Assembly (NCBI RefSeq): GCF_004210375.1
Contig: NC_134830.1
Location: 7,750,001 to 7,814,000, forward strand
Origin: Tachypleus tridentatus
Taxonomy: Eukaryota; Arthropoda; Merostomata; Xiphosura; Limulidae
Direction: 5' to 3'
Length of the DNA: 64,000 nt
In this document: positions 38,501 through 53,500 of the stretch, one piece after another
Layout of the letters: each line of letters begins with the position of its first letter
Numbering within the stretch: the first letter of the stretch is position 1
The notes under the pieces: generated by a model
Told to the model about the DNA's origin: nothing
The model's database searches: none
What the model saw: only the letters and a program-made list of their open reading frames with translations
Translations under genes and position numbers: made by a program

Positions 38501-41500
38501 TTACTTCATTGTTAACAATTCCTCTGGGAAAATTCCAATATAATTCAGTTGTTTTATATTATTATAAGACCATACAAACTGTTCTGAATGTTATGAAATT
38601 CGTATTAACATATATAGCACTTACTAAACGAATAGTCAAGATATTAATAAGGAAGTGTTGTGTAATGTAGTAATAAAATCACATTAAAACTCAGTAAACA
38701 CACAGCAAAACATTTGTTGTTTTGTTTCAACATAAATTAATTATTAGACTTCACTAACATCACGTATAAATTAATGTAATTATTAGACTTCACTAACATC
38801 ACGTATAAATTAATGTAATTATTAGACTTCACTAACATCACGTATAAATTAATGTAATTATTAGACTTCACTAACATCACGTATAAATTAATGTAATTAT
38901 TAGACTTCACTAACATCACGTATAAATTAATGTAATTATTAGACTTCACTAACATCACGTATAAATTAATGTAATTATTAGACTTCACTAACATCACGTA
39001 TAATTTAATGTAATTATTAGACTTCACTAACATCACGTATAAATTAATGTAATTATTAGACTTCACTAACATCACGTATAAATTAATGTAATTATTAGAC
39101 TTCACTGACATCACGTATAAATTAATGTAATTATTAGACTTCACTAACATCACGTATAAATTAATGTTATATCAAACATGAGACTTAACTATTACTGTTA
39201 GAAAGTGATTCGTGGCGTCTCGAGGTCCACTAAAACCAACTTATTATTCTGAATATTGAATTATCAAAATAAATATCACCAGTTGTGGAAACAAATTTTA
39301 AAACTAAATGCAGTTCCTCTCGTGTGAAGGAATATTATTTATCATGTATAGAATGAGTATTCTGGTGTATTTACAACAGTTCTAGTTTTCTAAGTAAATT
39401 GAAAACATTAAATAAAATGTCTTGACTCTGATGGGCATTATTATCTCAACCTTATATAATATTATGAAACTATGTATGACCTTTGTTGTGTTTAGTTATA
39501 CCATCCCTAGTTAGTTATTCAGTTTTAATTATATTGTCCTTAGTTAAATATAACCAGTTTTAGTTATACCACTCCTGGTTAACTGTAACCAGTATTAATT
39601 ATATCACCCCTCGTTAACTGAAACCAGTTTTAGTTATATCACTACTGGTTAACTGTAATTAGTGTTAATTATATCACCCCTTGTTAACTGAAACCAGTTT
39701 TAGTTATATCACTCCTGGTTAACTGTAACCAGTATTAATTATATCACCCTTAGTTAACTGCAACCAGTTTCAAAAATGTCACCACTTGTTAGCGATAACC
39801 AGTTTTAGTTATATTACCCCTAGTTACCTGTAACCACTTTTCGTTATATCGCACCTGTTTAACTGTAACAAGTTTTAGGTATAGCTACCGTGGATAACTG
39901 AAACCAGTTTGGGTTGTATTACATCTGGTTAACTGGTTACAAATTATAGTTCCACTAATCCTGTTTATCTGTAACCATAACTAGTTAAATCTATAACTCC
40001 TAGCTGAACGTTCTATTATATAGAAGTCTTATTAACGATATTTCTTCTCCAAGTATACTGCGCAATCTCAGAGAAAACAATATTCCTGAAAGATACTACC
40101 AACTAGCTGACTTTATAAGAACTACAGAGATAAACTTGTGTTATTCACGTAAAGCATGAATCAGGGAAGATCAGTTTTATTGTTCGACATTTATGAACGA
40201 TCATTTCCTGACTTCACAGTAACCTTTTCACATCTCAATACTTCAAGGCTAGAAGCCGGATGTAGCTTACCGAAATCATCTGGTAAGAGTGATTCATCAT
40301 GGCAATAAGTAGGTTTAATAGGACAACAATATTGATGACGGAGTAAGTTCCAAACATCAGCATGCCCCAAAATCTGGTGTAGCTTTTAATGTCGGTCAGC
40401 TCGAAGCTGTCCAGATCTATCAAACCAAAACTTGCCCAAAACAAAGTCTGCGAAGATTCAAACACGCTGTAATAGAAAACGGAACATGAAGGTTATATCA
40501 ATCATAAGAGCAAACCCAACAAAAACAGAATATGAGGGTTATATCCAGTGTATAGATATGAGGGTTATATCAAGTGTATACACAGATATGAGGGTAGTGT
40601 TTTCAGTACTTCGTGTTGGTATTATATTACATCACCAATCAGGTAGTGTTGTGTATACTTCGTGTTGGTATTATATTACATCACCAATCAGGTAGTGTTG
40701 TGTATACTTCGTGTTGGTATTATATTACCTCACCAATCAGGTAGTGTTGTGTATACTTCGTGTTGGTATTATATTAGATCACCAATCAGGTAGTGTTCAT
40801 TGTACTTTGTGTCGGTATTAGATCACCAACCAGGTAGTGTTCATTGTACTTTGTGTAGGTATTAGATCACCAACCAGGTAGTGTTCATTGTACTTTGTGT
40901 CGGTATTAGATCACCAACCAGGTAGTGTTCATTGTACTTTGTGTCGGTATTAGATCACCAACCAGGTAGTGTTCATTGTACTTTGTGTCGGTATTAGATC
41001 ACCAAACAGGTAGTGTTTATTGTACTTTGTGTCGGTATTAGATCACCAACCAGGTAGTGTTTATTGTACTTTGTGTCGGTATGATACTAGATCACAAACC
41101 AGGTAGTGTTGTGTGTACTTTATGTCGGTATTATATTAGATCACCAAACAGATAGTGTTGTGTGTACTTTATGTCGGTATTGTATTTGATCACCAACCAT
41201 GTAGTGTTGTGTGTATTTTGTGTCGGTATTATGTTACATCATCAACCAGGTAGTGTTTATTGTACTTTGTGTCGGTATTATGTTACATCATCAACCAGGT
41301 AGTGTTTATTGTACTTTGTGTCGGTATTATATTAGATTATCCAGTCAGTACTGTTGTTTGTACAATAGTATTACATGACATACCCAGAGTTAACGTATGA
41401 ACTTTAGGTTAATGTACAACAGTATTACATGACATACCCAGAGTTAACGTTTGAACTTTACGTCAATGTACAACAGTATTACATGACACACCCAGAGTTA

Positions 41501-44500
41501 ATGTGTGAACTTTACGTTAATGTACAACAATATTACATGACATACCCACAGTTAACGTATGAACTTTACGTCAATGTACAACAGTATTACATGACATACC
41601 CAGAGTTAATGTGTGAACTTTACGTTAATGTACAACAGTATTACATGACATACCCACAGTTAACGTATGAACTTTACGTTAATGTACAACAATATTACAT
41701 GACATACCCACAGTTAATGTATGAACTTTACGTTAATGTACAACAGTATTACATGACATACCCAGAGTTAATGTATGAACTTTACGTTAATGTACAACAG
41801 TATTACATGACATGTCCAGAGTTAACGTATGAACTTTAGGTTAATGTACAACAGTATTACATGACATGTCCAGAGTTAATGTGTGAACTTTACGTTAATG
41901 TACAACAATATTACATGACATACCCACAGTTAATGTATGAACTTTACGTTAATGTAGAACAGTATTACATGACATACCCAGAGTTAATGTATGAACCTTA
42001 CGTTAATGTACAGCAGTATTACATGACATACCCAGAGTTAATGTGTGAACTTTACGTTAATGTACAACAGTATTACATGACATACCCACAATTAATGTAT
42101 GAACTTTACGTTAATGTACAACAGTATTACATGACATACCCAGAGTTAATGTGTGAACTTTACGTTAATGTACAACAGTATTACATGACATACCCAGAGT
42201 TAATGTATGAACTTTACGTTAATGTACAACAGTATTACATGACATACCCACAGTTAATGTATGAACTTTACGTTAATGTACAACAGTATTACATGACATA
42301 CCCAGAGTTAATGTGTGAACTTTACGTTAATGTACAACAGTATTACATGACATACCCAGAGTTAATGTATGAACTTTACGTTAATGTACAACAGTATTAC
42401 ATGACATACCCAGAGTTAATGTATGAACTTTACGTTAATGTACAACAGTATTACATGACATACCCAGAGTTAATGTGTGAACTTTACGTTAATGTACAAC
42501 AGTATTACATGACATGTCCAGAGTTAACGTATGAACTTTACGTTAATGTACAACAGTATTACATGACATACCCAGAGTTAATGTGTGAACTTTACGTTAA
42601 TGTACAACAGTATTACATGACATACCCAGAGTTAATGTATGAACTTTACGTTAATGTACAACAGTATTACATGACATACCCAGAGTTAATGTATGAACTT
42701 TACGTTAATGTACAACAGTATTACATGACATACCCAGAGTTAATGTGTGAACTTTACGTTAATGTACAACAGTATTACATGACATGTCCAGAGTTAACGT
42801 ATGAACTTTAGGTTAATGTACAACAGTATTACATGACATGTCCAGAGTTAATGTGTGAACTTTACGTTAATGTACAACAATATTACATGACATACCCACA
42901 GTTAATGTATGAACTTTACGTTAATGTAGAACAGTATTACATGACATACCCAGAGTTAATGTATGAACCTTACGTTAATGTACAGCAGTATTACATGACA
43001 TACCCAGAGTTAATGTGTGAAATTTACGTTAATGTACAACAGTATTACATGACATACCCACAATTAATGTATGAACTTTACGTTAATGTACAACAGTATT
43101 ACATGACATACCCAGAGTTAATGTGTGAACTTTACGTTAATGTACAACAGTATTACATGACATACCCAGAGTTAATGTATGAACTTTACGTTAATGTACA
43201 ACAGTATTACATGACATACCCACAGTTAATGTATGAACTTTACGTTAATGTACAACAGTATTACATGACATACCCAGAGTTAATGTGTGAACTTTACGTT
43301 AATGTACAACAGTATTACATGACATACCCAGAGTTAATGTATGAACTTTACGTTAATGTACAACAGTATTACATGACATACCCAGAGTTAATGTGTGAAC
43401 TTTACGTTAATGTACAACAGTATTACATGACATACCCAGAGTTAATGTGTGAACTTTACGTTAATGTACAACAGTATTACATGACATACCCAGAGTTAAT
43501 GTATGAACTTTACGTTAATGTACAACAGTATTACATGACATACCCAGAGTTAATGTATAAACTTTACGTTAATGTACAACAGTATTACATGACATACCCA
43601 CAGTTAATGTATGAACTTTACGTTAATGTACAACAGTATTGCGTTACATACCCAGAGTTAATGTACAACAGTATTACATGACATACCCACAGTTAATGTA
43701 TGAACTTTACGTTAAGATTACTTACTTAGCAAATCTTCTCCATTTTTGACAAGCAACCATATCCTTCTTTATATCACAAGTCTGTTTCTCCAAGTCAGCA
43801 TAGTACCAGAGTAGCTGGTTTATCCCGCAGGCGAAGGCAAATAAGACCAGCGAATACACAAAGAAGAATTTTAAGATGTCGATAACCATCCTGCCAAGAC
43901 ATATCTGAAGAGGTCCGAGATAAGGGTTCACCGAAAAGATGTAAACCAACTTCAACGAACTGTGAAAAGAATTATTCATTTGAGAAAATATGGGTAGTTA
44001 TTGTCGTCACATCAGGAACATATCGGTAGCATGAAGATAAACCTACTAAAACAAACTGAGGGGTAAATGTTTAGTGATCATAACATGATTGTTTTGACTG
44101 GTTAATGGAGATTTCATCTCAATATGGATGGGAGAACCAGTGAATAAAGCCAAACTTTTGGAATTTCAAGCAACCCCATCTAAGCAATCCAGGATTTCCC
44201 AACAGTGGTAATATTGGAATTGTTTTGTAAGACAATGACAGCCTATCCTGTCAGATAGTAACAGTTACAACAGCTGTTGTTTGGTGATAAGTGGTAACAT
44301 AAGTTCTGCCTTTTGAGTACTTATAACAGTTCCAGTTAGGTGATAAGTGTTTATAAAACTTGTGGTTTAGTGATAAGTGTTTATAAAACTTGTGGTTTAG
44401 TGATAAGTGTTTATAAAACTTGTGGTTTAGTGATAAGTTTATAAAACTTGTGGTTTAGTGGTAAGTGTTTATACTAGTTCTGGTTTAGTTGTAACTCTTT

Positions 44501-47500
44501 ATAACAGTTTCGGTTTGGTATAAATGCTTATAACAGTTCTGATTTAGTGGTAACTGTTTATAACAGTTCTGATTTAGTGGTAACTGTTTATAACAGTTCT
44601 GGTTTGGTGGTAAGTGTTTGTAACAGTTTCAGTTTGGTGGTAAGTGTTCATCACAGTTTTAAGTTAGTGGAAAATGTTTGTATCAGTTCTAGTTTGGTGA
44701 TAAGTGTTTATAACAGTTCTGGTTTAGTGGTAACTGTTTGTGACAGTTCTGGTTTGGTGATAACTGTTTATAACAGTTCTGGTTTGGTGATAACTGTTTA
44801 TAACAGTTCTGGTTTAGTGGTAACTGTTTGTGACAGTTCTGGCTTAGTGGTAACTGTTTGTGACAGTTCTGGTTTGGTGATAACTGTTTATAACAGTTCT
44901 AGTTTGGTGATAACTGTTTGTAACAGTTCTAGTTTGGTGATAACTGTAACAGTTCTGGTTAGTGGCAACTGTTTGTATCAGTTCTAGTTTGGTGATAAGT
45001 GTTTATAACAGTTCTGGCTTAGTGGTAACTGTTTGTGACAGTTCTGGTTTGGTGATAACTGTTTGTAACAGTTCTAGTTTGGTGATAACTGTTTGTAACA
45101 GTTCTGGTTAGAGGCAACTGTTTGTAACAGTTCTAGTTTGGTGATAAGCGTACTTTAAGTGTAACCCTCACCAGAAACTACAATCCTCTCTTCACCTACC
45201 TAAAGATATTTGCTGCTGCAAATAGACCTTCAGCAATTAGAATCGGGTCCCAAGCGTCCCAGCTTTCGCGGGGGAGGTAGGCGGTGCCAGTTCTAAATGA
45301 AATCTCTTTCTGTACCTGGAAAAGTAAAAATGAATACAGTCATTTATTTTAAAAATAACAATATTCTGTATTTATTGTCATTACAAACAATCCAGATTAT
45401 ACATATTACATTGATAGTTGCTTAGCAAGTGAAAGGGTGTTTGGAAAGAGGGATACAAATAAAAAGTCACCAAGTAACTGACTACAAAGTATATGTTGTG
45501 TTCAGAGAACTGATAAGTCACAACAAGAGGGGATTAATGGTGAAGATTTTATATACCAAAAGATAATTATCAAAAAGTTAAACCCAACTTAATATATCGT
45601 TTACAAAAATAATTTCTAGTTAGTGATTGAGTAACGACACGGTTAACAACTGTGTTTTCAACCTGTAAAAGGATCAGCTGTGATTTATTCGATAGTGAAG
45701 CCTCCTTCTAGCTGTACTGAAACTAATATGCAACCTACCAATAACTTACGAATAATAAAACTTAGAGTTCGGAACTGTTTAAATTACGATCACAGAAACC
45801 GACTTATAACTAGTTATAACCTACTTAACTTGTTCTACACCAGTTGGAGTCAGACAATACATATACTAATGATAACTAGTTATAACTTAATTTACCTGTT
45901 CTACACCACTTATAGTCAGACTGTAGTTACAACCTACTTAACGTGTTCTACACCAGTTATAGTCAGACTGTAGTTATAACCTACTTAACGTGTTCTACAC
46001 CAGTTATAGTCAGACTGTAGTTATAACCTACTTAACGTGTTCTACACCAGTTATAGTCAGACTGTAGTTATAACCTACTTAACGTCTTCTACACCAGATA
46101 TAGTCAGACTGTAGTTATAACCTACTTAACCTGTTCTACACCAGTTATAGTCAGACTGTAGTTATAACCTACTTAACCTGTTCTACACTAGTTGGAGTCA
46201 GACTATACATATACTAATGATAACTAGTTATAACTTAACTTACCTGTTCTACATCAGTTATAGTCACACTCTAGTTATAACCTACTTAACCTGTTATACA
46301 CCAGTTATAGTCAGACTGTAGTTATAACCTACTTAACCTGTTCTACACCAGTTATAGTCAGACTGTAGTTATAACCTACTTAACCTGTTCTACACTAGTT
46401 GGAGTCAGACTGTAGTTATAACCTACTTAACATGTTCTACATCAGTTATAGTCAGACTGTAGTTATAACCTACTTAACGTGTTCTACACCAGTTATAGTC
46501 AGACTGTAGTTATAACCTACTTAACCTGTTCTACACCAGTTATAGTGAGACTGTAGTTATAACCTACTTAACTTGTTCTACACCAGTTATAGTCAGCATG
46601 TAGTTATAACCTACTTAACCTGTTCTACACCAGTTATAGTCAGACTGTAGTTATAACCTACTTAACCTGTTCTACACCAGTTATAGTCAGACTTTAGTTA
46701 TAACCTACTTAACGTGTTCTACACCAGTTACAGTCAGACTGTAGTTATAACCTACTTAACCTGTTCTACACCAGTTATAGTCAGACTGTAGTTATAACCT
46801 ACTTAACGTGTTCTACACCAGTTATAGTCAGACTGTAGTTATAACCTACTTAACCTGTTCTACAGCAGTTATACTCAGACTGTAGTTATAACCTACTTAA
46901 CCTGTTCTAAACCAGTTATAGTCAGACTGTAGTTATAACCTACTTAACGTGTTCTACACCAGTTATAGTCAGACTGTAGTTATAACCTACTTAACTTGTT
47001 CTACACCAGTTATAGTCAGACTGTAGTTATAACCTACTTAACGTGTTCTACACCAGTTGGAGTCAGACTGTAGTTATAACCTACTTAACGTGTTCTACAC
47101 CAGTTATTGTCAGACTGTAGTTATAACCTACTTAACCTGTTCTACACCAGTTATAGTCAGACTGTAGTTATAACCTACTTAACCTGTTCTACACCAGTTA
47201 TAGTCAGACTGTAGTTATAACCTACTTAACCTGTTCTACACCAGTTATAGTCAGACTATAGTTATAACCTACTTAACCTGTTCTACACCAGTTATAGTCA
47301 GACTGTAGTTATAACCTACTTAACCTGTTCTACACCAGCTGGAGTCAGACTATACATATACTAATGATAACTAGTTATAACTTAATTTACCTGTTCTACA
47401 CCAGTTATAGTCAGACTGTAGTTATAACCTACTTAACCTGTTTACACCAGTTATAGTCAAACTGTAGTTATAACCTACTTAACCTGTTCTACACCAGTTA

Positions 47501-50500
47501 TAGTCAGACTGTAGTTATAACCTACTTAACTTATTCTACACCAGTTATAGTCAGACTGTAGTTATATCCTACTTAACCTGTTCTACACCAGTTGGAGTCA
47601 GACTATACATATACTAATGATAACTAGTTATAACTTAATTTACCTGTTCTACACCAGTTATAGTCAGACTGTAGTTATAACCTACTTAACTTGTTCTACA
47701 CCAGTTATAGTCAGACTGTAGTTATAACCTACTTAACTTGTTCTACACCAGTTATAGTCAGACTGTAGTTATATCCTACTTAACCTGTTCTACACCAGTT
47801 GGAGTCAGACTATACATATACTAATGATAACTAGTTATAACTTAATTTACCTGTTCTACACCAGTTATAGTCAGACTGTAGTTATAACCTACTTAACGTG
47901 TTCTACACCAGTTATAGTCAGACTTTAGTTATAACCTAATTAACCTGTTCTACACCAGTTATAGTCAGACTGTAATTATAACCTACTTAACTTGTTCTAC
48001 ACCAGTTATAGTCAGACTGTAGTTATAACCTACTTAACCTGTTCTACACCAGTTATAGTCAGACTGTAGTTATAACCTACTTAACCTGTTCTAAACCAGT
48101 TATAGTCAGACTATAGGTACACTAATAATAACTAGTTATAACCTGTTCTACACCAGTTATAGTTAGACTATATGTACATTAGTGATAACTAATTATAACC
48201 TGTTCTACATTAGTTACAGTCAGACTATAGGTACATTAGTGATAACTAGTTATAACCTGTTCTACATTAGTTACAGTCAGACTATAGGTACACTAATGAT
48301 AACTAGTTATAACCTGTTCTACACCAGTTATATTCAGACTATAGATACACTAACGCTAAATAGTTATAGCCTGTTCTACACCAGTTATAATCTTATAGTT
48401 TAACTCAGGAATGTAGTTTATATTGTTACAAGAGAAATCTCTTACACTTCTATAATTTCATTACAAAACAAACCAACATGTGAACGTGTAAGTGAATCAT
48501 ACTGAAAGTTAATGAGGTCTTCTGTACCTGAAAATAAGCCACCACGCGCAGCGCCACCGTGGCGACATAGAGCGAGTTTGTGATAAAGTCGATGATGTTC
48601 CACATATCACTAACATACTGCATCAAACCTGACTCCCATAACTCCTTAATTTCACTCCATATTAACCCTGGCAACATGGAAAATGACGCACAGTGAGAAA
48701 ATATAAGTTTTTTTTTTTATAGATTGCATATTTAACACCTGCTATTATTAAGTTGTGTTCTATCTTGTGTTACTATAAGTATACCACTTAGTTCTATCTT
48801 GTGTTATTATAAGTATAACATTTAATTCTATCTTGTGTTATTATAAGTATATCATTTAGTTCTATCTTGTGTTATTATAAGTATAACATTTAGTTCTATC
48901 TTGTGTTATTATAACATTTAGTGCTATCTTGTGTTATTTCAGTTTAACATTTACTTATCACTTGTGTTATTATAAGTATAACATTTATTTCTATCTTGTG
49001 TTATTATAAGTATAATATTTATTTCTATCTTGTGTTATTATAAGTATAACATTTAGTTCTATCTTGTGTTATTATAAGTATAACATTTATTTCTATCTTG
49101 TGTTATTATAAGTATAACCTTTAGTTCTATCTTGTGTTATTTCAGTATAACATTTAGTTCTATCTTGTGTTATTATAAGTATAACATTTAGTTCTATCTT
49201 GTGTTATTATAAGTGTAACATTTAGTTCTATCTTGTGTTATTATAAGTATAACATTTAGTTCTATCTTGTGTTATTATAAGTATAACATTTAGTTCTATC
49301 TTGTGTTATTTCAGTATAACATTTAGTTCTATCTTGTGTTATTATAACACGTAGTTCTATCTTGTGTTATTTCAGTATAACATTTAGTTCTATCTTGTGT
49401 TATTATAACATTTAGTTCTATCTTGTGTTATTATAACACGTAGTTCTATCTTGTGTTATTATAACACTTAGTTCTATCTTGGTCTTACTTATTCTTAACG
49501 TTTCTTTTCAGTAATTAACTTTTCGATATATATATATATATATAAAAGTAGTTAGATGGACATACAATATACAGTACTATTATATTTACATATACACTGG
49601 TGGCCAAAATATTAAGACCAATGAACATAAAAAAAAAAATATGCATTTTGCGTTGTTAGACGCAACCACTTATTTGAGTAGAGCTTTGAAAGATGAAAAT
49701 AAGAAAAGAGAAAATAAAAATAAAAACACTGTGTAAGCATTTAATAGGGAAAATGTGAACACTATGAAATTAGCCTAAATACTACCTGGGCAAAAGTTTA
49801 AGACCATACCAAAAAGAAGTCCTAAACAGGGTAGGAAATGCCCAACAAGAGGTCTCAGTAGTGAGTTGCACGGCCGTTATTGGGAATAACTGCAAACATT
49901 CGCTTTGGCATTGTCGATATAAGCGTTTGCAGAAGGCTGACTGGAATGATATTCCAAGTGGTGAAGATGGCTTCACGAAGATCATGCACTGTTTGGAATT
50001 GATGTCCATTTCTATAGACTTTCTTTGCCAGCCACCCACAAACACTTTCAACAGGGTTCAGTTCGGGCCAACACGCTGGATAGTCCAAAAGAATCACGCT
50101 ATTTGCCATGAAAAAGTCCTTTGTCCTGCGGGCATTGTGGATTGCAGCGTTGTCCTTCTGAAAGATCCAAGTGAAGTCTATAGAAATGGACGTCAATTCC
50201 AAACAGTGCATGATCTTCGTGAAGCCATCTTCACCACTTGGAATAACATTCCAGCCAGCCTTCTGCAAACGCTTATATCGACCATACCAAAGCGAATGTT
50301 TGAAGTTATTCGCAATGACGGCCGTGCAACTCACAACTGAGACCTCTTATTGGGCATTTCCTACCCTGTTTAGACTTATTTTTGGTATGGTCTTAAACTT
50401 TTGACCAGCTAGTATTTAGGCTAATTTCATAGTGTTCACATTTTCCTTATTAAATGCTTACACAGTGTTTTTATTTTTATTTTCTCTTTTCTTATTTTCA

Positions 50501-53500
50501 TCTTTCGAAGCTCTACTCAAAGTAGTGGTTGTGTCTAACAACACAAAATGCATATTTTTTCTTTATGTTCATTGGCCTTAAGATTTTTCTACAATAATAT
50601 AGTAGGAGCTATTTAGTTTGGTTTTTCTATATTAGCAATTGGATTTTTTAAGTTTCGATAAATTAAAAACTGGATTTAACTAAATTTCAATACACTAATA
50701 ATTGTATTTGTTAAGTTTCAATATATTAAGTTATTGGATTTGTTGAGTTTACGTATGGAGGAGATAAGAACTGTTTCATCATTTGATTTGTAAGTTGAAT
50801 ATTAAATGTTGGAAAAATGTATATTTATTTGCGCATACATCCTTATAGTGTTATGTATTGGGTGTAGTAAGATGTATCTTGAAGCAGGTTACAGAACCCC
50901 GTTTCTCAAGCTGTTTATGTGTAGGGTCAAGCAAGGCATATCTTGAACCAGGTTACAGAAACCCCTTTCTCAAGCTGTTTATGTGCAGGGTACAGCAAGA
51001 TATATCTTAAACCAGGCTACAGAGAATCCGTTTCTCAAATTATTTATGTGTATGATAAAACAGAATATATATTGAATTGGGTTACAGAGAACCCGTTCCT
51101 CAAGCTGTTTATATGTATGGTATAGCAATATATGTCTGAAACCGGGTTACAGAAAACCTGTTCCTTAAGCTATTTATGTGTAAAGTATAGCAAGATATAT
51201 CTTAAACCGGGTTACAGAGAACCCTTGTCTCAAGCTGTTTGTGTGTAAGATAAAACAAGGTATATCTTGAAACAGGTTATTTAAAACCTGTGGAAAAAAA
51301 TATCAAGAATATAACAAGTTACTTTTACAAGTATTTATTATGTAACAAGTCGTTTAGGTTTACTTTTGTTCTTTCAAGATATTCTATAGTCGTGAACACA
51401 GGTGATCTGTATGTAATAAATTTGATTCCTAAACTAACACAATTGGATAATCTCGTTATCGAAATCACAACCCTCGACCTCATACCTTTTCTAACCCATG
51501 ACATCAAACGAATTTAAAACATTAAATACAGTACATACATCACCTTGTAATTTCAAATACTAACCAAATGAAAGAAGTAAGAGATACAGTTTGTAGAGAA
51601 CCATGCTAAAATCTTTGAAACGTACCTGCTACCCAGGATAAAATCATCCACTCGATTATGGTTGGAGGAGACCCTCGTTTAGTTACCATGTCACGCTTTT
51701 CGTTTTCTTTCGTTTTTGATCCAAACCAGCCAATCACCACGCTCTCTACTCTCTGTGACGCAAGAATCAGTAGAACTGGAAAAAAAACAATTACGTAATC
51801 ATTCATTTTTAATAAGCAAAGAAGTTTCATCACAATGAGAGTTGATGAGTTACACATTAAAAACACATTTCAAATAATAAATATACTTCAACATCTGTCA
51901 TTTAAATCAAGTACTTCCAAATGAATTATCTTTGGGAGATGAAAAATTATATACTGTAGTGATCACCCTAATGTTTTAAAACGTATAGATCATAAAATGG
52001 ACTTACCCAAGAGGAATTCATCTAATATAGAATACTTAAATGTTTTATACGAATGTAGTTAACATGTACACCAAAGTCAAGGTACTCTAAATGTTTATAA
52101 AACGCCCACATTAAATTACAATACAACCATATTTTTCCCTAATTTGAAGGATATTATTATTATTACCATATTTTATTCAGCAGTTTAGGTTTGTTTTGAG
52201 TTTCGCACAAAGCTACACGAGGGCTATCTGCGCTAGCCGTCCCTAATTTAGCAGTGTAAGACTAGAGGGAAGGCAGTTGGTCATCACCACCCACCGGCAA
52301 TTCTTGGGCTACTCTTTTAGCTGATAGGGCGAGCATGTTTGGTGTAACAGGGATTCGAACCCGCGACCCTCAGATTACGAGTCGAGTGCCTCAACCACCT
52401 GGCCATGCCGGATCTCAACAGTTTAGATCAAATTAAATGAAATTAGAAGGAAACGATTCGTGGCTTGCATCTTTGTGGTTAAGCACAAAGCTTAACAATG
52501 AGCCATCTGTGATCGGCTCATCGCGGGTATCGAAACTAGATTTTGAGCGTTATAATCTTAGAGACATCTCATTTATCCACTGGAAGGCGATTCAGAGCTA
52601 TATTATATATATTTCATAAGGATTAAAACACAATATACATTTTTTATATAACAACCAATTATGGAAAGTAAGAATAAACTTACAAAGAAAAGTAACATAG
52701 GAAGCGGAGTGACAGATAAACTTGATGAAAGGACGACGGATAATCCTGCCGAAGCGTGAGTGTGGTGCAAGAATGTAGGTCGTGGAGTACCATGGAAACA
52801 GAACTCCGATCCGGAAGATTTCTAACGATTGTAGAACAACGTTTTTGCGTCGAAATCCGGGCAACCCTTCGTACCAGATGGATGCTAGCAGTTGTTGAAC
52901 GTTTGAATGGGCACAGAACTAGTGTACGAAAGATTTATTGTTGGAAAATCTAAAAGTAAAGTTCACTACGTCACAGAGACACACTTCGAATTTCTACTTG
53001 CAGCAAGTGTAAATGTACACTATAATATATAAGCCTAAAGCTACATTGATTCAAGTTACAGTATTACAAATGGCTGGGTTCGAGATTATTAAAAAGAACA
53101 GTCGTTTTTACAATCTACTCAATTCTTAGCCAATACCTACTTGCCACGACTGAACCAATCTGACTGTTATTTTGTTATAATGACACATTTTAAGATGTTT
53201 TAATTTTACAAGAATTTCGATTATTTTCAAGCACACAACTTTTAACGGTAAAGAACGTTCTAGTATTTAAACCAACATTCAAGAACATAAAACTTTCTTT
53301 ACAGTTAAAACTTATATTTGAGAATAACTTACAACCAGGGGCGTAGATCGTGAGAGGATGGGTGGGATACATCCTCCTTCATTTTAGGTGGGGGTATGAT
53401 ACATACAATCATCCCCCCTACAGTTTGGTTTGTTGAATTGTTTTATTGCATCACAGGCCTACAAATTGTGTGTTTGTTCTTGTGATTCTCGTGTTCTTAC

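Larger units (their letters stand above)
49595..50597. mobile_element. Tc1-like fold-back element (two inverted partial copies)
   Basis: The left arm (about 49.60-50.02 kb) and right arm (about 50.17-50.60 kb) are inverted copies, roughly 90% or more alike by eye, around a ~150-bp centre. Each arm contains the 3' end of a Tc1-like transposase gene running outward and a terminal repeat (taagaccaatgaacataaa on the left, its complement on the right). The 5' half of the transposase is absent. The transcript would form a long hairpin. Confidence 0.85.

Noticed and set aside
38737..39153. 138-residue minus-strand frame
   Set aside because: 39-bp repeat unit of 13 codons inside an intron.
41429..43681. 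Long plus-strand reading frames (136, 316 and 282 residues)
   Set aside because: They are 54-bp repeat units (18 codons) read through, antisense to a TRPC intron, with stops wherever one unit variant occurs.
44547..44987. 146-residue plus-strand frame
   Set aside because: 30-bp repeat unit of 10 codons inside an intron.
41350..48400. CRISPR-like arrays
   Set aside because: The arrays are contiguous tandem repeats with no unique spacers, in an intron-bearing animal-type gene.
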